A DNA stretch of 64,000 bases from Archegozetes longisetosus (taxonomy: Eukaryota; Arthropoda; Arachnida; Sarcoptiformes; Trhypochthoniidae), in the NCBI GenBank assembly GCA_018873245.2, contig JAEMBT020000006.1, forward strand, positions 6,345,855 through 6,409,854, written 5' to 3'. The notes beneath the pieces were generated by a model. It worked only from the letters and a program-made list of their open reading frames with translations, made no database searches and was not told the DNA's origin. The first letter of the stretch is position 1; each line of letters opens with the position of its first letter. The translations under genes and the position numbers were made by a program. This document shows positions 26,214 to 38,280 of the stretch, one piece after another.

Positions 26214-29200
26214 TTAGTTGAATAAGTTGTAAAGTAAAGCGAACAAAATACAGGCGGCATAGACTCCGAGTGCAATCCACCACATCAGTTGTTCGTGTAG
26301 TTTCTGCTCAAAATTTTTCAACACTAACAGACCAATAGTAAGTCCAGCTAAAGCTCCGGTCAAATGAGCCACATATGAAACTGGGCCTTCAAACTCTCGT
26401 GAATATCTATCGTAAATAGCAATTCCAACATCAGCTGAAGCTATTCAAACAAATTCAAACAAAACGACTGATTAAATATAGTGTTATTGTTGGGAAAGCA
26501 GTGAAAGCAGAGAACATACCGACAACGAAAATGCCGAAGAGCCTCAACATTCCTAATTCCATTTGATTATAATTGAGTACCACATTTGCTAAGTGAGCGG
26601 CTAAGAGTGCGTAGACACCACCAGATGCTCCGACTAGATAAACATCTGAATCAAACACTGAAGTTCCCAATGAACCTGAAATGATTAGGATATTATTAAA
26701 TACTGCAATTTTGTAGCTATTTATTAAACAATGAATTACCAGCTAATACCCCTGCCATATAGACTGTCCCAATTCTAGCTGATCCGTGAACCATCTCAAG
26801 AGGTAATCCAACCAGTACTTGCACCAATAAATTGAATATTAAATGGAGCCAACTTTACAAAAATAATAAAACATTTCTATCAGCTTCAAGCTAATCAACA
26901 GCAAAATTTCATATTTTCATTCAGATTTATAGACTCAGTTAAGAAAACTTTGAATTTAGTTGCTTCTCAAATGAGATTTATCTGAAGTTTGATAGAACTT
27001 GAAAATTATAGAAGTTCTATGACTTATGAAAACTTTATTTCTGGCTAATTGACAGTATAGTAGTTGTGCATTTAGAAAAAATACTAAAAGTAATAAGACT
27101 GAAAAGCATTGAAAAAAACAGAATAAAATTAACGTCAACAATACATAATTGTTAAGAGAAGTTAAGATAAGAAAAAGGTTAAGATTTATATAGTGGAATC
27201 ATACCCGGCATGTAAAACCATATAAAAAACAAATCTCCAGACTTCACTTCTTTTGTCAGGACGATATATAAACATACTATCAATAGGAACAGGTCCGCTT
27301 GTAGTCACTTCTCCCATTACGGCCGTATAATATGTGAAGAATCCAAGCTATGAATTGAAAAAACATCTCATATATTATTGCGTAAACATGAGTTAAATTT
27401 TGCCGGCTCTATTATTCTATGCATGCCAACTATTTTAAACTAGTTTTTCATTTATCTAAATATTTTCCTCATGCTTCAATTGCATTTAAATTGAATTATT
27501 AAAATTTTGCACCTATATCAATTAATTATCAATTTTGATCTTTTTTGTCTTTTTGTATTTTCTTTTTAAAAAAGCCAAATATTCGAAACAAAGTTAGAAC
27601 TAATAACATATAACTAAAACATCACTTTTAATGAGCTTTGAAATGATTGTAAGTATGTAAAGAAAAATAAAAACTATTGCTTCGGAATCAGGCAGAGTAG
27701 TAGTTGGTGATGAAGCAAGATTGTAAGAAGTATGTAGCAGAAACTGATGAAATGTTGATAAAGTTAGGGTAAAATATATTAAACTTATTGTTTAGAGACA
27801 ACTCCCTAAAGTTTGGAAATTGGTGTTAGATAACAAAGAAAACTTATAGGTCTTTAAATAACTTTCTTTCTTAACATTTCAACAATAAATAATATCTAAC
27901 GGATAGCTTCCTCGAAGGATGTCTTTGTCTCAAGACAACAAGTCACAGCTCAAATGTGCAGTTACATTAGCCTAACTTTAAGTCTCCTCTTTCTTTTGGC
28001 AAACGACAAAAGTTATCACTTTCAATGTATTACTTGTCAGCTCTCATTATTACAATATGTATTCTATTACCTAATACACAGTATTATATAATAATAGAAT
28101 AAGTTAGGGATGAGCTTAGCTATAGATGTAGTGCAAAAAGTAATTCTTTTCATATCATAGTGACTTAAGGCACAATAAGATACAGTAAATGAAGAAGTTG
28201 ACAAAAATCTGTCGGATATTAGGAAGGATTAAAGAAGGGAACATAGCGAACACGAAGAAGACTTGACGTAAAAAGTGAAGTATAAAAAAGATTTACCTCA
28301 ATAAGAGTGATGATAAGAATGAAGAAAGGAGGCGGACGACATGAATAACTATCAGCGTAGTACTTGCGATCCCTGTGATCGTGCAAAAAGTGATGAGCAA
28401 TTGCTTTAACCATTTTATCGAAGCAATGCGGCAAAAGTTGATTTGTAGGTGAATCTTGAATTTTTAAGCCCTGCTCAATCCAAATGTCTTGCTCTTTGAA
28501 CTGAACGGCGTATCGAAAGCTTGACGAGCGCTTATCACTCATCTGTAATATAATATATTTTTATTAAACACTTTTACCACTCAATATTATGTCAAATATC
28601 AATTATAATCTATTATCTCAAATTTTCAACTCAATCTAGTCCTAGACTTAAGACAATTGAAACAAATAAAAGCTGACCAGAAAGTGAGTTAAATGACCAC
28701 TTGACATATTGCTAGGAAGAAGAACTAAATTGAATTTAGAACTAGAAATCAAATTGATGGCTAATGCATTTTGGTTGTTCTATTCAATTTTCAGATGTAT
28801 CTAAAGTATCACTTCGCGATTGGTTCAGTCATATAAAATAATTGAATAATTTTGAAATTTCTAGTTCATTTCAAATAAGATAAAAAGTTTGCAAAATTAT
28901 TTAACCAACAATAAATAAAAATGTTGAGTGAAATTAGCTCAAATATTTATAATTTTGCTAGAAGTGTATTTATAAATAGATTTGCAAAGGAATCACAACA
29001 AAAATGGCTTTAGAATGAATTTGCAAAAGTAAATACCTCAGCAAAGACCTAAATCGAAATTTTCAAATACCTCCAAACACACATTCTAAGGAACAAAATG
29101 AATGAAAACACTAAATCTTAACATAACTGAGGTATGGATTGAAGGAAAGAATTTAAAATAAAGCAAAATGTGGTATTTAAGGCATTAGTGTTGGATTAAG

Positions 29201-29651
29201 TTATAATTAGGAATTGTTATATTGATTAGTAGATGGGATTTTTGCTGCTCTGTTTGGCTGAATATAATTAGCAAGTTTTCAAGTCAAGCTTAGCAATGAC
29301 AGCACCGTAAACAAAAGGTAAGTCAAAAATAAGCTCAAACCTTACGAACATTTATTCCCAACTGGTGGTACCGCTAAAGCAATTTCAAATTGTTTCCCAA
29401 AATTATAATTTATAGCATTTAAAACGTTTACAAAAACGTTAGTGCAGAATAATAAACACGTTATTTAAGTAGAGTTAGCGCCTTGTGTCTTGTATTAAGT
29501 TCTGTCTTGAATTAATAATTTGCTCACAATAAGAATATATTGCTTACAAACTATACATAATATGATGCAAAAACTAGACAAGCCTTTAACTTAAAACATC
29601 ATTATAGAGAAACTATATGGAGAGAAATAGAGGTAAAGGTAGAACTATATT

Positions 29652-29686
<35 letters not shown>

Positions 29687-32600
29687 AGAGGTAAGGGTAG
29701 AAACTGTATTAGAGAGAAGACAGGTAAGGGTAGAAACTATATTACAGCCTTCAAACAGAACGGATGTGATTCGAAGCGTGCAAATTGTGAGGCTATTTTA
29801 GCGCTACACCCAACAACACTACATTCACCACAACCGTACATAACTTGCTCATTGTTTTCGAGCACTGCCAGAGCACCAGCTCCGGCACCCACATCATCAA
29901 ATTTGAACATAATATTGAAACTAAGCCACAAGAGGAAATGCCTGGCAAACGCCAATGGACTTAGACTTATAGAACGGATGCACAGCTTCCTATCAGTCAG
30001 ACACCCATTGCAGGGCATCACAAATATTGTGTGCAGATGTCTGAGCATCACACTAAATTCACACTAAATCCACACTAAATTTCGCACAAATATCCATAAG
30101 TAAACTATGAGACAAAAATTGCAATTTATTGCACATAACTGGCAAACGAATAGATTGAGTGTAAAAACATATATATTAGAGATATATTAGACCAATTTAT
30201 AAGAGACATTGGAGACATATATGACAAATATATTAGATTAGTATATGGGAGACTAACCAAAACAGATTTAAGATTAAAAGATGAGTTGCAATAATGAATT
30301 ACATGATGAAACAATCGAATTGACACTGCAAGTTCGACTGACAACTATGCGAATCACTTCAGTTTACTACTAACAAGAAAGAGATGCATATTTCAGACAC
30401 AATTAAGTCCAGAAATGAGTGGTGAGTAACCAAAGTAAGCAATTATTATTGCTGTAAACCGTAAACCAGGTTAAGATTGATAGCGCACAATATGTTGAAA
30501 AAGCGGCTCAAAGTAATACACTTTAGTGAATAGTTAGGCTATGCTTTGGGTCCAATTACTTGATGCACAAGTGACTTGAAAAGAGAATGTTTGATCCCAA
30601 GGCCAGTCTCGGCCCACACACAGATATGTGCATCAAACACGACGGGACGACTTGAGCGCTCGCAACTCAGAAAAGTGCTTCGAGCGGTTGAAGCCCCTTA
30701 TTCTGGCAATTCGGCAATCGAGTGCCCAGCCCTACCGGCCACCCACTCGCACACTGAACAAAATTAGTGTCCTGCTGTTGCGCGTTTGCATTTGCGCTTT
30801 TCCAAATTCAGTTACCTTCTACTTATTGCTTTCATGGCAAAACTCATTCAATACCAATGCTCTCAATACTCTCTAACAACCAAACAGCTGCCCAACTGCA
30901 CAAAATCAAACTGAAAAAAAATTAAAGCAAAAACTGGCCGGCAGTCAGTCCTGTGTTAGTAGCTGTCGATTGCACCTCTGGAAGAAAAACTCTGAAAAAG
31001 TTCCTAAAGCAGCTGCTTTCGGGCTTTTAGGCTTTTGCTGCTCCCATTTTTTGGACCGAAAACCTGAGACTCCCAGTAAAAGGTGTATACCACTAAAGAA
31101 CGTCCTATTGGATGGCATAAGCAATTCTGTACAATACACTAGATTTGTTTGCGCCGATAATTTCAACGTTTGCGTTTATGATCTCAAGCAATAGAGATAA
31201 ATGATTATATTAAGTTTGCATTTTTATTTTGCCCTCAAATATCCAGCCAAAGAAAGCGAGTCTAAAACCATTGAGTCTAACAAGCACTGAGTCTAACAAC
31301 TGAGAAATAGAGATAAAGGTTTATAATTTGCCCATAAGTTATGCCTGACCCCTCTACTATGCTATTCACCGGCCAAATCAATACCAGTATAGATCCAACT
31401 CTAAAACATTTCTACAAAATTACTCTCAATTTCCAAATTGAGTTTAAATATAGAAATCATGTCTAACAATACAAACTAATCCAAGAATGCATTAGACCTG
31501 AGGCGCCGTTCGCTTTTGGTATAATTCCTGAATTATTGCAAAAGCTCGTAAATGCTGTTGCTTTTTAAACATCCTTTTTAAACATCCCAAATTTACAGGT
31601 TTTCAATTTTTCCTTTCTTAATCTTATTGCGGAATATTTTGACGATTTGAGAAAATTAGAGGCATTACAGGCATAAAATCTAAAGCTGTCAACACTAAAA
31701 TAGAGAGACTTAAATTGTTTGACAGAATCAATGTAGAGAATGAATGCATAGAATGAGAGCCTACAACAAATCAGTCCGCACTAACTACAGGTACAGCTTC
31801 AGGTCGTATAACTGAAAACCTGAAGGCTGCTAAACTTATGTCTTACTAGTCCACAACATGTTTCGCAAATTCTCAATAACATTATTAAATAAAGACATTA
31901 TTCATTCCTATCCTTATGCTATAAAGACTTAAAAATTACTTTTTTCACTCTAACAATCATTCCTCAATTATTTCGAAATTGTTGCAAAATTTCTTAAAAG
32001 CATTGTAAAAATCTTATTATCTGATCAACAAATTAGTGGATAATTCGAAGTATAGAGAAATGGGTTTGAAGATAGTTTCATTTGTTGGACAATTGATAGG
32101 AAAGGAATCTGAAAGAAGTGAAAGCGTGACAGAAAAATGCGACATTTGGCAAGCGCTCGGAGGAAACACAATTGTTTGAAGTTAAAACAACCTTAAATCT
32201 AAAGAGGACTGCGGCGTAGTCACAACCTTTAGACCAAATCCTCTAGCTCATCAGTGAAGCTGAAAATAATTTTCAGGACTCAATTAAACTCATATGAAAA
32301 CGTATAGTATGAGAAGATAGCCTAAAAAACAGATGTTTGACGTATAGCCGTTTTGTCACATTAAGATAATAATAATACTTGTAATTTATATTATGTAATG
32401 CTTGAAAAGTTACCATTTTTTCACTGCAGACAATGACTTAGAGTTTATTTAATAAATGTATTATAATATCTTGTACTCAAACCGTACTAAGCTCTAATTG
32501 CATTCTATTATTCAACTTCAATATCAAACCATTTAATGCTCATCTCTATTCAATTCAAGCTTCCTCATTATAAAACTTAAATTATGATTAGTCACTTTTT

Positions 32601-35600
32601 ATAAACTTAAGTAATGACTTATGATTATTACTATTTTGAGATTAAAAAGAAAATATCAAATTCTAGTTTTAATTTCATAGGAACAGTCACTACAAACAAC
32701 TGTTGATCTGGTATGCATTTGAACATTAGACGACTGAGTGTAACTTTAATAGTTTAGAGCAAAGGTTCAGCATAAGAAAACAAAACTAAATTGGTCTCTC
32801 AGCACTTTGATGTATCGAATTGAAACGAGTGCTCATCAGTAACTAAGCGTTCAATTTGATCGCGAGAGTTACAATCGGTGCTTCTACTTTTAACCTGGAT
32901 TTGGTCTGCGATATACAATGAACTTGATATTAGTCTGTGCGAAGAGTAGTTTTTCAAAAAATAATGCACTTCAATATGAGTCGGGGGAAAGAGAACTGAC
33001 TCGCGTTCCTCAACAAGAAAAAGCATTTCGGGTTTCAAATGAATATCCACTTTGGGGACGACCGAATAATATAAAGAACACAAAAAATAACTAATATAAA
33101 GGTGGCTTAAAGCAGTCTATAGAGGGGCGCGCGACAGAACACGACACACACGTGCAATGGCACGAGCCATGAGCTGAAGGCTACTAAGGAAAGCTGTCTT
33201 TAATAATCACGAGTCAGCACAACGTCCTGTCTCTCATGAGGTTGTTTTTGTGTACGTGAAACTAAGCGTCAGAACAGCTGCCAATTTTAGGGATACAGGC
33301 TTTGGGTTAAGGGGAATACCAACAAAAACTACAGATGTCTTCAGGATATATAGATATAGTGATAAATATTCTTTTTCAGTTCAAATATTTCTAAATAGCT
33401 TTTATGCAAATCTGCAGATTCTCCTGAATCGCAAATAGAATTCTAAACTGAAATCAGTTTAAATCTATGCTAATATTTCTGAAAATTGCTCTACGTTTCA
33501 AATAGTAAACTTAAGTAGTAATATGTCTCAATCTAGACAATCTGATTGAAAATTAATCGTGAAAAATGACACAATACTTAAAAAGCAAATACCTTCAGAG
33601 GTAATCATGCATTTGATTGGAATTGAAATTTGCGCATAAAAAGTTTACGCAGACTGTTCGCTCCAAAACTAAAAGGCCTCAGTCTATGACATTGAAGTCT
33701 AGAAAATTGGTTCTAGGCAGAGATCATATGAAATTCAAAATAAGCGAATAATTGTCCAAATAGTGAGAATGGGTTGGAATGAGTGCAATCAACTTTTAAA
33801 TTATGTGATAAGCATTATTCGACACTTTATAAACTGCTGACTCGTGAAACATGTCCTCAAGCTCTTCATTTCTGTCAACACACATTCTGTTGAGCCAATC
33901 ATAATAACCAGTATTATTACGAAAATTCTGTATTTCTCTCTAAATTTTCTTCAGTTCATCAAAGTCTTTCAACAAATTAAACTGAAATCTACTCAAAAAG
34001 TTGCTCAAATTAAGGCAAATCTTCACTTATTATCAAAAGAAAGAATGAACTTTTGCTTTAATAGACTTTTAGAGATACTGATCAACCAAATAAATCATTT
34101 TAAAAACAAAAGCTCACAATGTGAAATAATGGGAAAATATTTGGTGAAAATGAACAAAACTTAAAGATTTGAATCTTTAAACAAAACTAATAGTTTTGGG
34201 CGCGTGACTTTTGCACTCAATGCGTCTAATATAGTATACGATCTATGTTTCACTTAACAAATCGTAAACATTGATCTCATTTTATTTAAATAATTATTCA
34301 ACTAATTCTCACTTTCCAATATTTACTTCACACCAATGTCAACTTTTGAATTGCAGTCAATTTTTAAGAATTAATTAAAAACTAACTAATCACTAACGGC
34401 AGATGAGTAAAAGAGAGAAGAATAAAGAAGTTAATAATTTTGTTCGTTGAATAAGTGTGAATAGAATTGAAAGTTAGACGCCAAATGTGTTAAATTTAAC
34501 ATACACTTATTTGACTACAACGCCAGTTTGCCTAACATTGCGTTCACTTAAATTCATTCTAACAAATATTGCCAAACAATATTTACTTTTTCAATATTTT
34601 AAATATTATTTCAATGCTTCATTAAACAATTCGAGTACTTGTTTGTAATTTGCTTTTAGTCTAAATCCTATCAATTTTCAAACAACTATTAATTGACTTA
34701 GTAAACATTTTAAATTACTAAAAATCTTCATTCTCTCCTAGTTCTCAAACTTTCAATCATTCAATTGAGAACTTAATTCAGTTTTTAATTGTATCTAACA
34801 ATTAACTAAACTTTTGACCCAATTATTAGTTTGAATGCGAGACAAACTGAAAGCCTATAATTATGTACAAATAATCAAAAGACTCACCGAATCATTAGAT
34901 CATTGAAAAGCATTCAAAATAACATTCATTTCAGTATAATTATCAATTTTGTCACCAAAACAAATAATCATTTTGAACAAGTGAACAATTGGAAACAGAA
35001 ATCATTGATAACTAATAATAGAAACTGAAAGATTTGTGAAAACCAACTTTTTGGATGCACTCAGAAATCAATTTGTGTTCAATGTTTGAGAAGAACTGTA
35101 TTTGAAAAGTTGTAAAACTGTGTGATCGTCTGCGTCAAATAGTATTGAATCCTACCCTCTGTTGTCTAATTTGGTAACTTTTCATACGAGTAATAAGCTG
35201 TTTTTGTGACCGTCAACAGTCTGTTTCTTTTTGTCAACATTTTCAAATTTGATTTATTTGAATTACTCAAAACTTTAAACCATTGAATAATCAACAAATT
35301 TGTTTTCCAACAATTATTTCTTTGTTCATAATTTTTTGTCTGATTTCTATTAATTTGACACATTTTTATAAACAAAGTAAACATTTGTTCAGTTATTAAT
35401 CATTTTATTATTTTTGTGCCAAATATTTGATAATCAAATGAATAATAAAGAAATCATTTAATTAATGAATCGAAACCAAAATTCAGTGGAATTTGCGAAA
35501 CAATTAGTGGACGATTTGTACAGTTTCCGTGACAACTATTTTATTAATTGTCAATTGGATTCGTTTAGCAATAAAGAGATTGACGTTCAAAACAAATTAG

Positions 35601-38280
35601 AGGTTATTATAATCATAACTATATTCATAACTTTATATTAATTTTAATCAATATATCTATCATTCGATTATTACTGTAATTAGTGCCAAAATTAACGACA
35701 CTCTAATCAATTAACTATTATTAACTAAATTAATTAATGAAATAATAATACGGATTATAACTAATAGATATTTAAACTTATGATGACTTTCAGGAAACTT
35801 TAAAAAGTTTGGAAGAATTGCGAATTGAATGCGAATCAATAGATAAGGCATTATTTTGTTTATTGAAAGGTCGAGCATTGAATATAACCACAAAATTCGA
35901 TGACAGAGCACTGGAACTGTTGAGCAGATCTGTTAAACTTAATCCACAACTAACTGAAGCGTGGAATCAATTGGGAGAATGTTATTGGAAAAAGAATGAC
36001 AATTATTCGGCTCTCAATTGTTTTGAGAGCGCACTAAAGCATGAAATCAATAAAATATCGCTAAGAAATGCTTCAATGGTTTTGAGGCAATTGGGAAATA
36101 CAGATGAAGAGAAAAAATCAAATTTAATGAAAAGTTTGGACAAAGCAAAAGAAGCGGTAAAGTGTGATATTGAAGATGGCATTTCGTGGTATATTTTGGG
36201 AAACGCTTACTTAACACTGTTTTTCAATTCTCCAAATCACGAGCAATCAGTTATGAGGGCCTGTAAAGCAGCATATCTTAAGGCATATAATGATAAGATT
36301 GCTTATTGTCAAACAGACTTCCTATTCAATTATGCCAGTGTTTTGCAATACGAGGAAAACTTTCTCAAAGTCTTAGAGTGTCTCCAAAGAGCTGCTCTTT
36401 TAGATCCTAATTGGACCGAACCCTTCGAACGCAAGAAGGCTTTATTATCCTATTTAAGAGATAACTGTGATATGATTGACAAAAAGGCATCTCTAAAACT
36501 AAGAAGAGTACAGTCATTCATCAAGAGTTTGGAAACTGATTCGAAATTAGCAATTTATAAAAATAGAAAATTTGTAAATATAAAAGATTTGACCGAAGGA
36601 GTCAATTGTGAAGTCAATTTATTGTGTAAAGTGATCGGTTGTATTAATAATGACTTAGCGATCGCGCATACATTTTGTATTATGGATTGTGATAAGGACT
36701 GCATCGCTTTATTGGTCTATAATTTAGGTGTGGATCGCGGACCAAAATTAGGCGACACTGTCATGATTGAAAAGCCTTTGGTGAAAATGAATGAATTTTC
36801 ATTTGAAGAGGAAAACTTTAAGTTTCGCAGCATTAGAGTCGATAATCCTTTAACATTAATTGTAAATAATAGGAGAATATCAGAAGATAACATTGTTTTA
36901 CCAAAATTAGATAACACACTGAGAAACGATTGAGAGATTAAAAGCTTTGTTCACTTACAACATTCAAGAACTCTTCTAATGTAATAAAACTGGTCCCATA
37001 TTCCAATACTTTTGCTTTAAGTTCTGCGCGACGAGAAATATCTATTCTTTCACGAAATTCTTTAGTACTGAGAGCTACCAGAAAGTCTTCAGTTGAAATT
37101 CGTCCGTATCCTTCGGGATCATACTTTATATTGAAAAGAATTGTGTTTAATTTTAATATAAGGTCAATTAAACTTCATAGTGATAATCAATTGAACCTTT
37201 TTCATATTCATTGCTTTTGACTATATTTATATTTGAATGTTTTCAAAGTATTCTAATGAGAGCATGTCGTCAGCTTTTTGCTATTTATGTGATTTTCTGA
37301 GTATTATAAAAACGCTTTTATGAATTTATATTGAATTTTTTATTCATAAATTTGATCACTTATTCAGTTTTTTGATATGAACCAAACATTTAATTCTTAA
37401 ATCAACCGAAACATTCGATAGAATGTAAACTTGAATTTAGTGGTTATTTAGTGAATGTCAAGTGTATGGATTGCATGCAAAACAAAATTATCACCGATTA
37501 GAAGAAATTAAGCTATTGGGGAAAGATCTAAATTTTATTAATTCATGTAACTTTTGTCATACACGACTCCCAAATAATAGAATAGGATATGCACTAACGC
37601 TTGTCTTTGCAATGCATTTAATATTCCTCTGTTGTTACTGAACATGAACCATAAGAAAGTTTGGGACCAATGTATAGGGTGTGGTTCATATAATTTGTCA
37701 CTAAAAACTTGAATTTCTTTTCATCGTGTCATTTAACTTGTCATTTATTATACTTTTGTTACTTTGAATACCGGTATATTTTCCATGAATAAAACATTTG
37801 ATGAGTTTTTTCTGCTAAAACTTGTTTTTTCAACTGTTGTGTTCACTTGATTCTCAAATTGTGTTTAGTTTATTCTTTCAGTCATTTTCAAACTACTGGT
37901 AAATTAAAGTTTCTCTCAAGAAGATGAGAAAATGCTCACCTTATCAAATAGTCTCTTCCATCTCTAAAAGTATAAGAAAAGTAAGATAAGATGTCTTATA
38001 TTGGTTAAGAAGTGTTAAGACCTATCAATCTATCATTAAAGTGGATTTGTTTGATTGAATCTAAAAGTTTGGGCCATCGAATTAAGTCTGATTTAGTAGA
38101 GAGAAGTATCGGCTATAATGAAGTGAACGAAATAAAGTATAGAGAGAAATGATGAAAAGGAATATAATTAGCGAGTAAAAGTATTAATAGGTCTTTAACA
38201 TCCGTTTCTCAATTATTACAAGTGTTCCAATTGAATGATCTTACCTCATGCGCAAACGATTTAGGAGCTGATAATTCCAT
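26214..38280 (-). CDS. RHBDL3: EF-hand rhomboid intramembrane serine protease (RHBDL3 / Drosophila rhomboid-4 type)
   Basis: Eight coding exons on the minus strand, 369 residues: 38245-38280, 37940-37963, 36959-37123, 28297-28542, 27205-27347, 26740-26852, 26520-26675, 26214-26440. The N-terminus has an EF-hand ([18 protein letters not shown], about 18-35) and a second degenerate helical pair, then [10 protein letters not shown], the same EF-hand-to-linker join seen in vertebrate RHBDL3. The membrane domain carries the rhomboid catalytic apparatus: HAGWLHLIFN in TM2, [10 protein letters not shown] with nucleophile S260, and [10 protein letters not shown] with catalytic H320. Rhomboids cleave transmembrane substrates such as EGF-family ligands; the EF-hand class is regulated by cytosolic calcium in Drosophila Rhomboid-4. 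The EF-loop has Y at position 5 where an oxygen ligand is usual, so calcium affinity is uncertain. Exon 1 and exon 3 are separated from the rest by an 8.4 kb intron that houses TTC5 on the other strand. Confidence 0.93.
27348..28296 (-). other. Intron 4 of the RHBDL3-like gene
   Basis: A 949 bp AT-rich intron lies between exon 4 (donor GAG|GTAAAT) and exon 5 (acceptor CATAG|CTTGG). No embedded gene or repeat is seen. Confidence 0.8.
28543..35464. other. Left part of the 8.4 kb RHBDL3 intron, upstream of nested TTC5
   Basis: Nearly 7 kb without a recognised gene. Most is AT-rich, but the segments at about 29755-30065 and 30570-31200 are clearly richer in GC and contain open frames of 70-105 codons on one or both strands that I cannot assign. 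A GA microsatellite with degenerate flanking repeats lies at 29629-29750. The stretch immediately left of 35465 should hold the TTC5 promoter. Further open frames at 32799-33083 (minus) and 33844-34164 (plus) lack ATG starts and recognisable motifs. Confidence 0.6.
29629..29750. repeat. GA microsatellite embedded in a three-copy degenerate tandem repeat
   Basis: A roughly 16-unit GA run (29654-29685) is flanked by three imperfect copies of a unit of about 25 bp reading AGGTAAGGGTAGAAACTATA with small differences, at about 29629, 29687 and 29720. The arrangement suggests slippage and local duplication inside the RHBDL3 intron. Confidence 0.8.
35465..36933 (+). CDS. TTC5: Tetratricopeptide repeat protein 5 (Strap), nested in a RHBDL3 intron
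   Basis: Two exons, 35465-35602 and 35794-36933, total 425 residues, close to vertebrate TTC5 (440). The N-terminus ([14 protein letters not shown]) matches the family start. TPR helices occupy about residues 50-260, including [54 protein letters not shown] and [12 protein letters not shown]. The C-terminal OB-fold region contains [11 protein letters not shown] and [23 protein letters not shown]5 is a p53/p300 cofactor and, in animals, recognises the N-terminus of nascent tubulins to trigger tubulin mRNA decay (autoregulation). The donor GAG|GTTATT is weak but the join is in frame and places family-conserved residues in register. The gene lies wholly inside an intron of the RHBDL3-like gene on the opposite strand; its stop is only 25 bp from an RHBDL3 exon. 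Confidence 0.94.
36983..36988 (+). terminator. Candidate TTC5 polyadenylation signal AATAAA, antisense inside RHBDL3 exon 3
   Basis: The first AATAAA downstream of the TTC5 stop (50 nt later) lies within RHBDL3 coding exon 3 read on the opposite strand. If used, cleavage would occur inside that exon, so the two mRNAs would overlap. This is inferred from position and motif only. Confidence 0.5.
37124..38244 (-). other. Introns 1 and 2 of the RHBDL3-like gene around a 24-nt exon
   Basis: The two introns (37964-38244 and 37124-37939) flank the 24-nt exon 37940-37963, which encodes RWKRLFDK. Both introns are AT-rich and hold no other recognisable feature. Confidence 0.75.

Noticed and set aside
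26214-28542. A stand-alone rhomboid gene starting at [10 protein letters not shown], separate from a small EF-hand gene at 36959-38280
   Set aside because: The ATG lies directly after a good splice acceptor, the EF-hand exons have no stop before their donor, and the joined protein matches the EF-hand-plus-rhomboid layout of RHBDL3. Kept only as a possible alternative isoform.
29852-30067. Small plus-strand protein with an APAPAPTSS stretch, or its minus-strand counterpart at 29737-30051
   Set aside because: Both strands are open over the same segment and neither shows a recognisable domain; reported only as part of an unexplained island.
32799-33083. Minus-strand 94-codon open frame
   Set aside because: It begins at a non-ATG codon, has no recognisable motif, and no flanking exon could be joined to it.
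33844-34164. Plus-strand 106-codon open frame
   Set aside because: It starts at GTG, is low in complexity and Ile/Lys/Asn-rich as expected for chance frames in AT-rich DNA.
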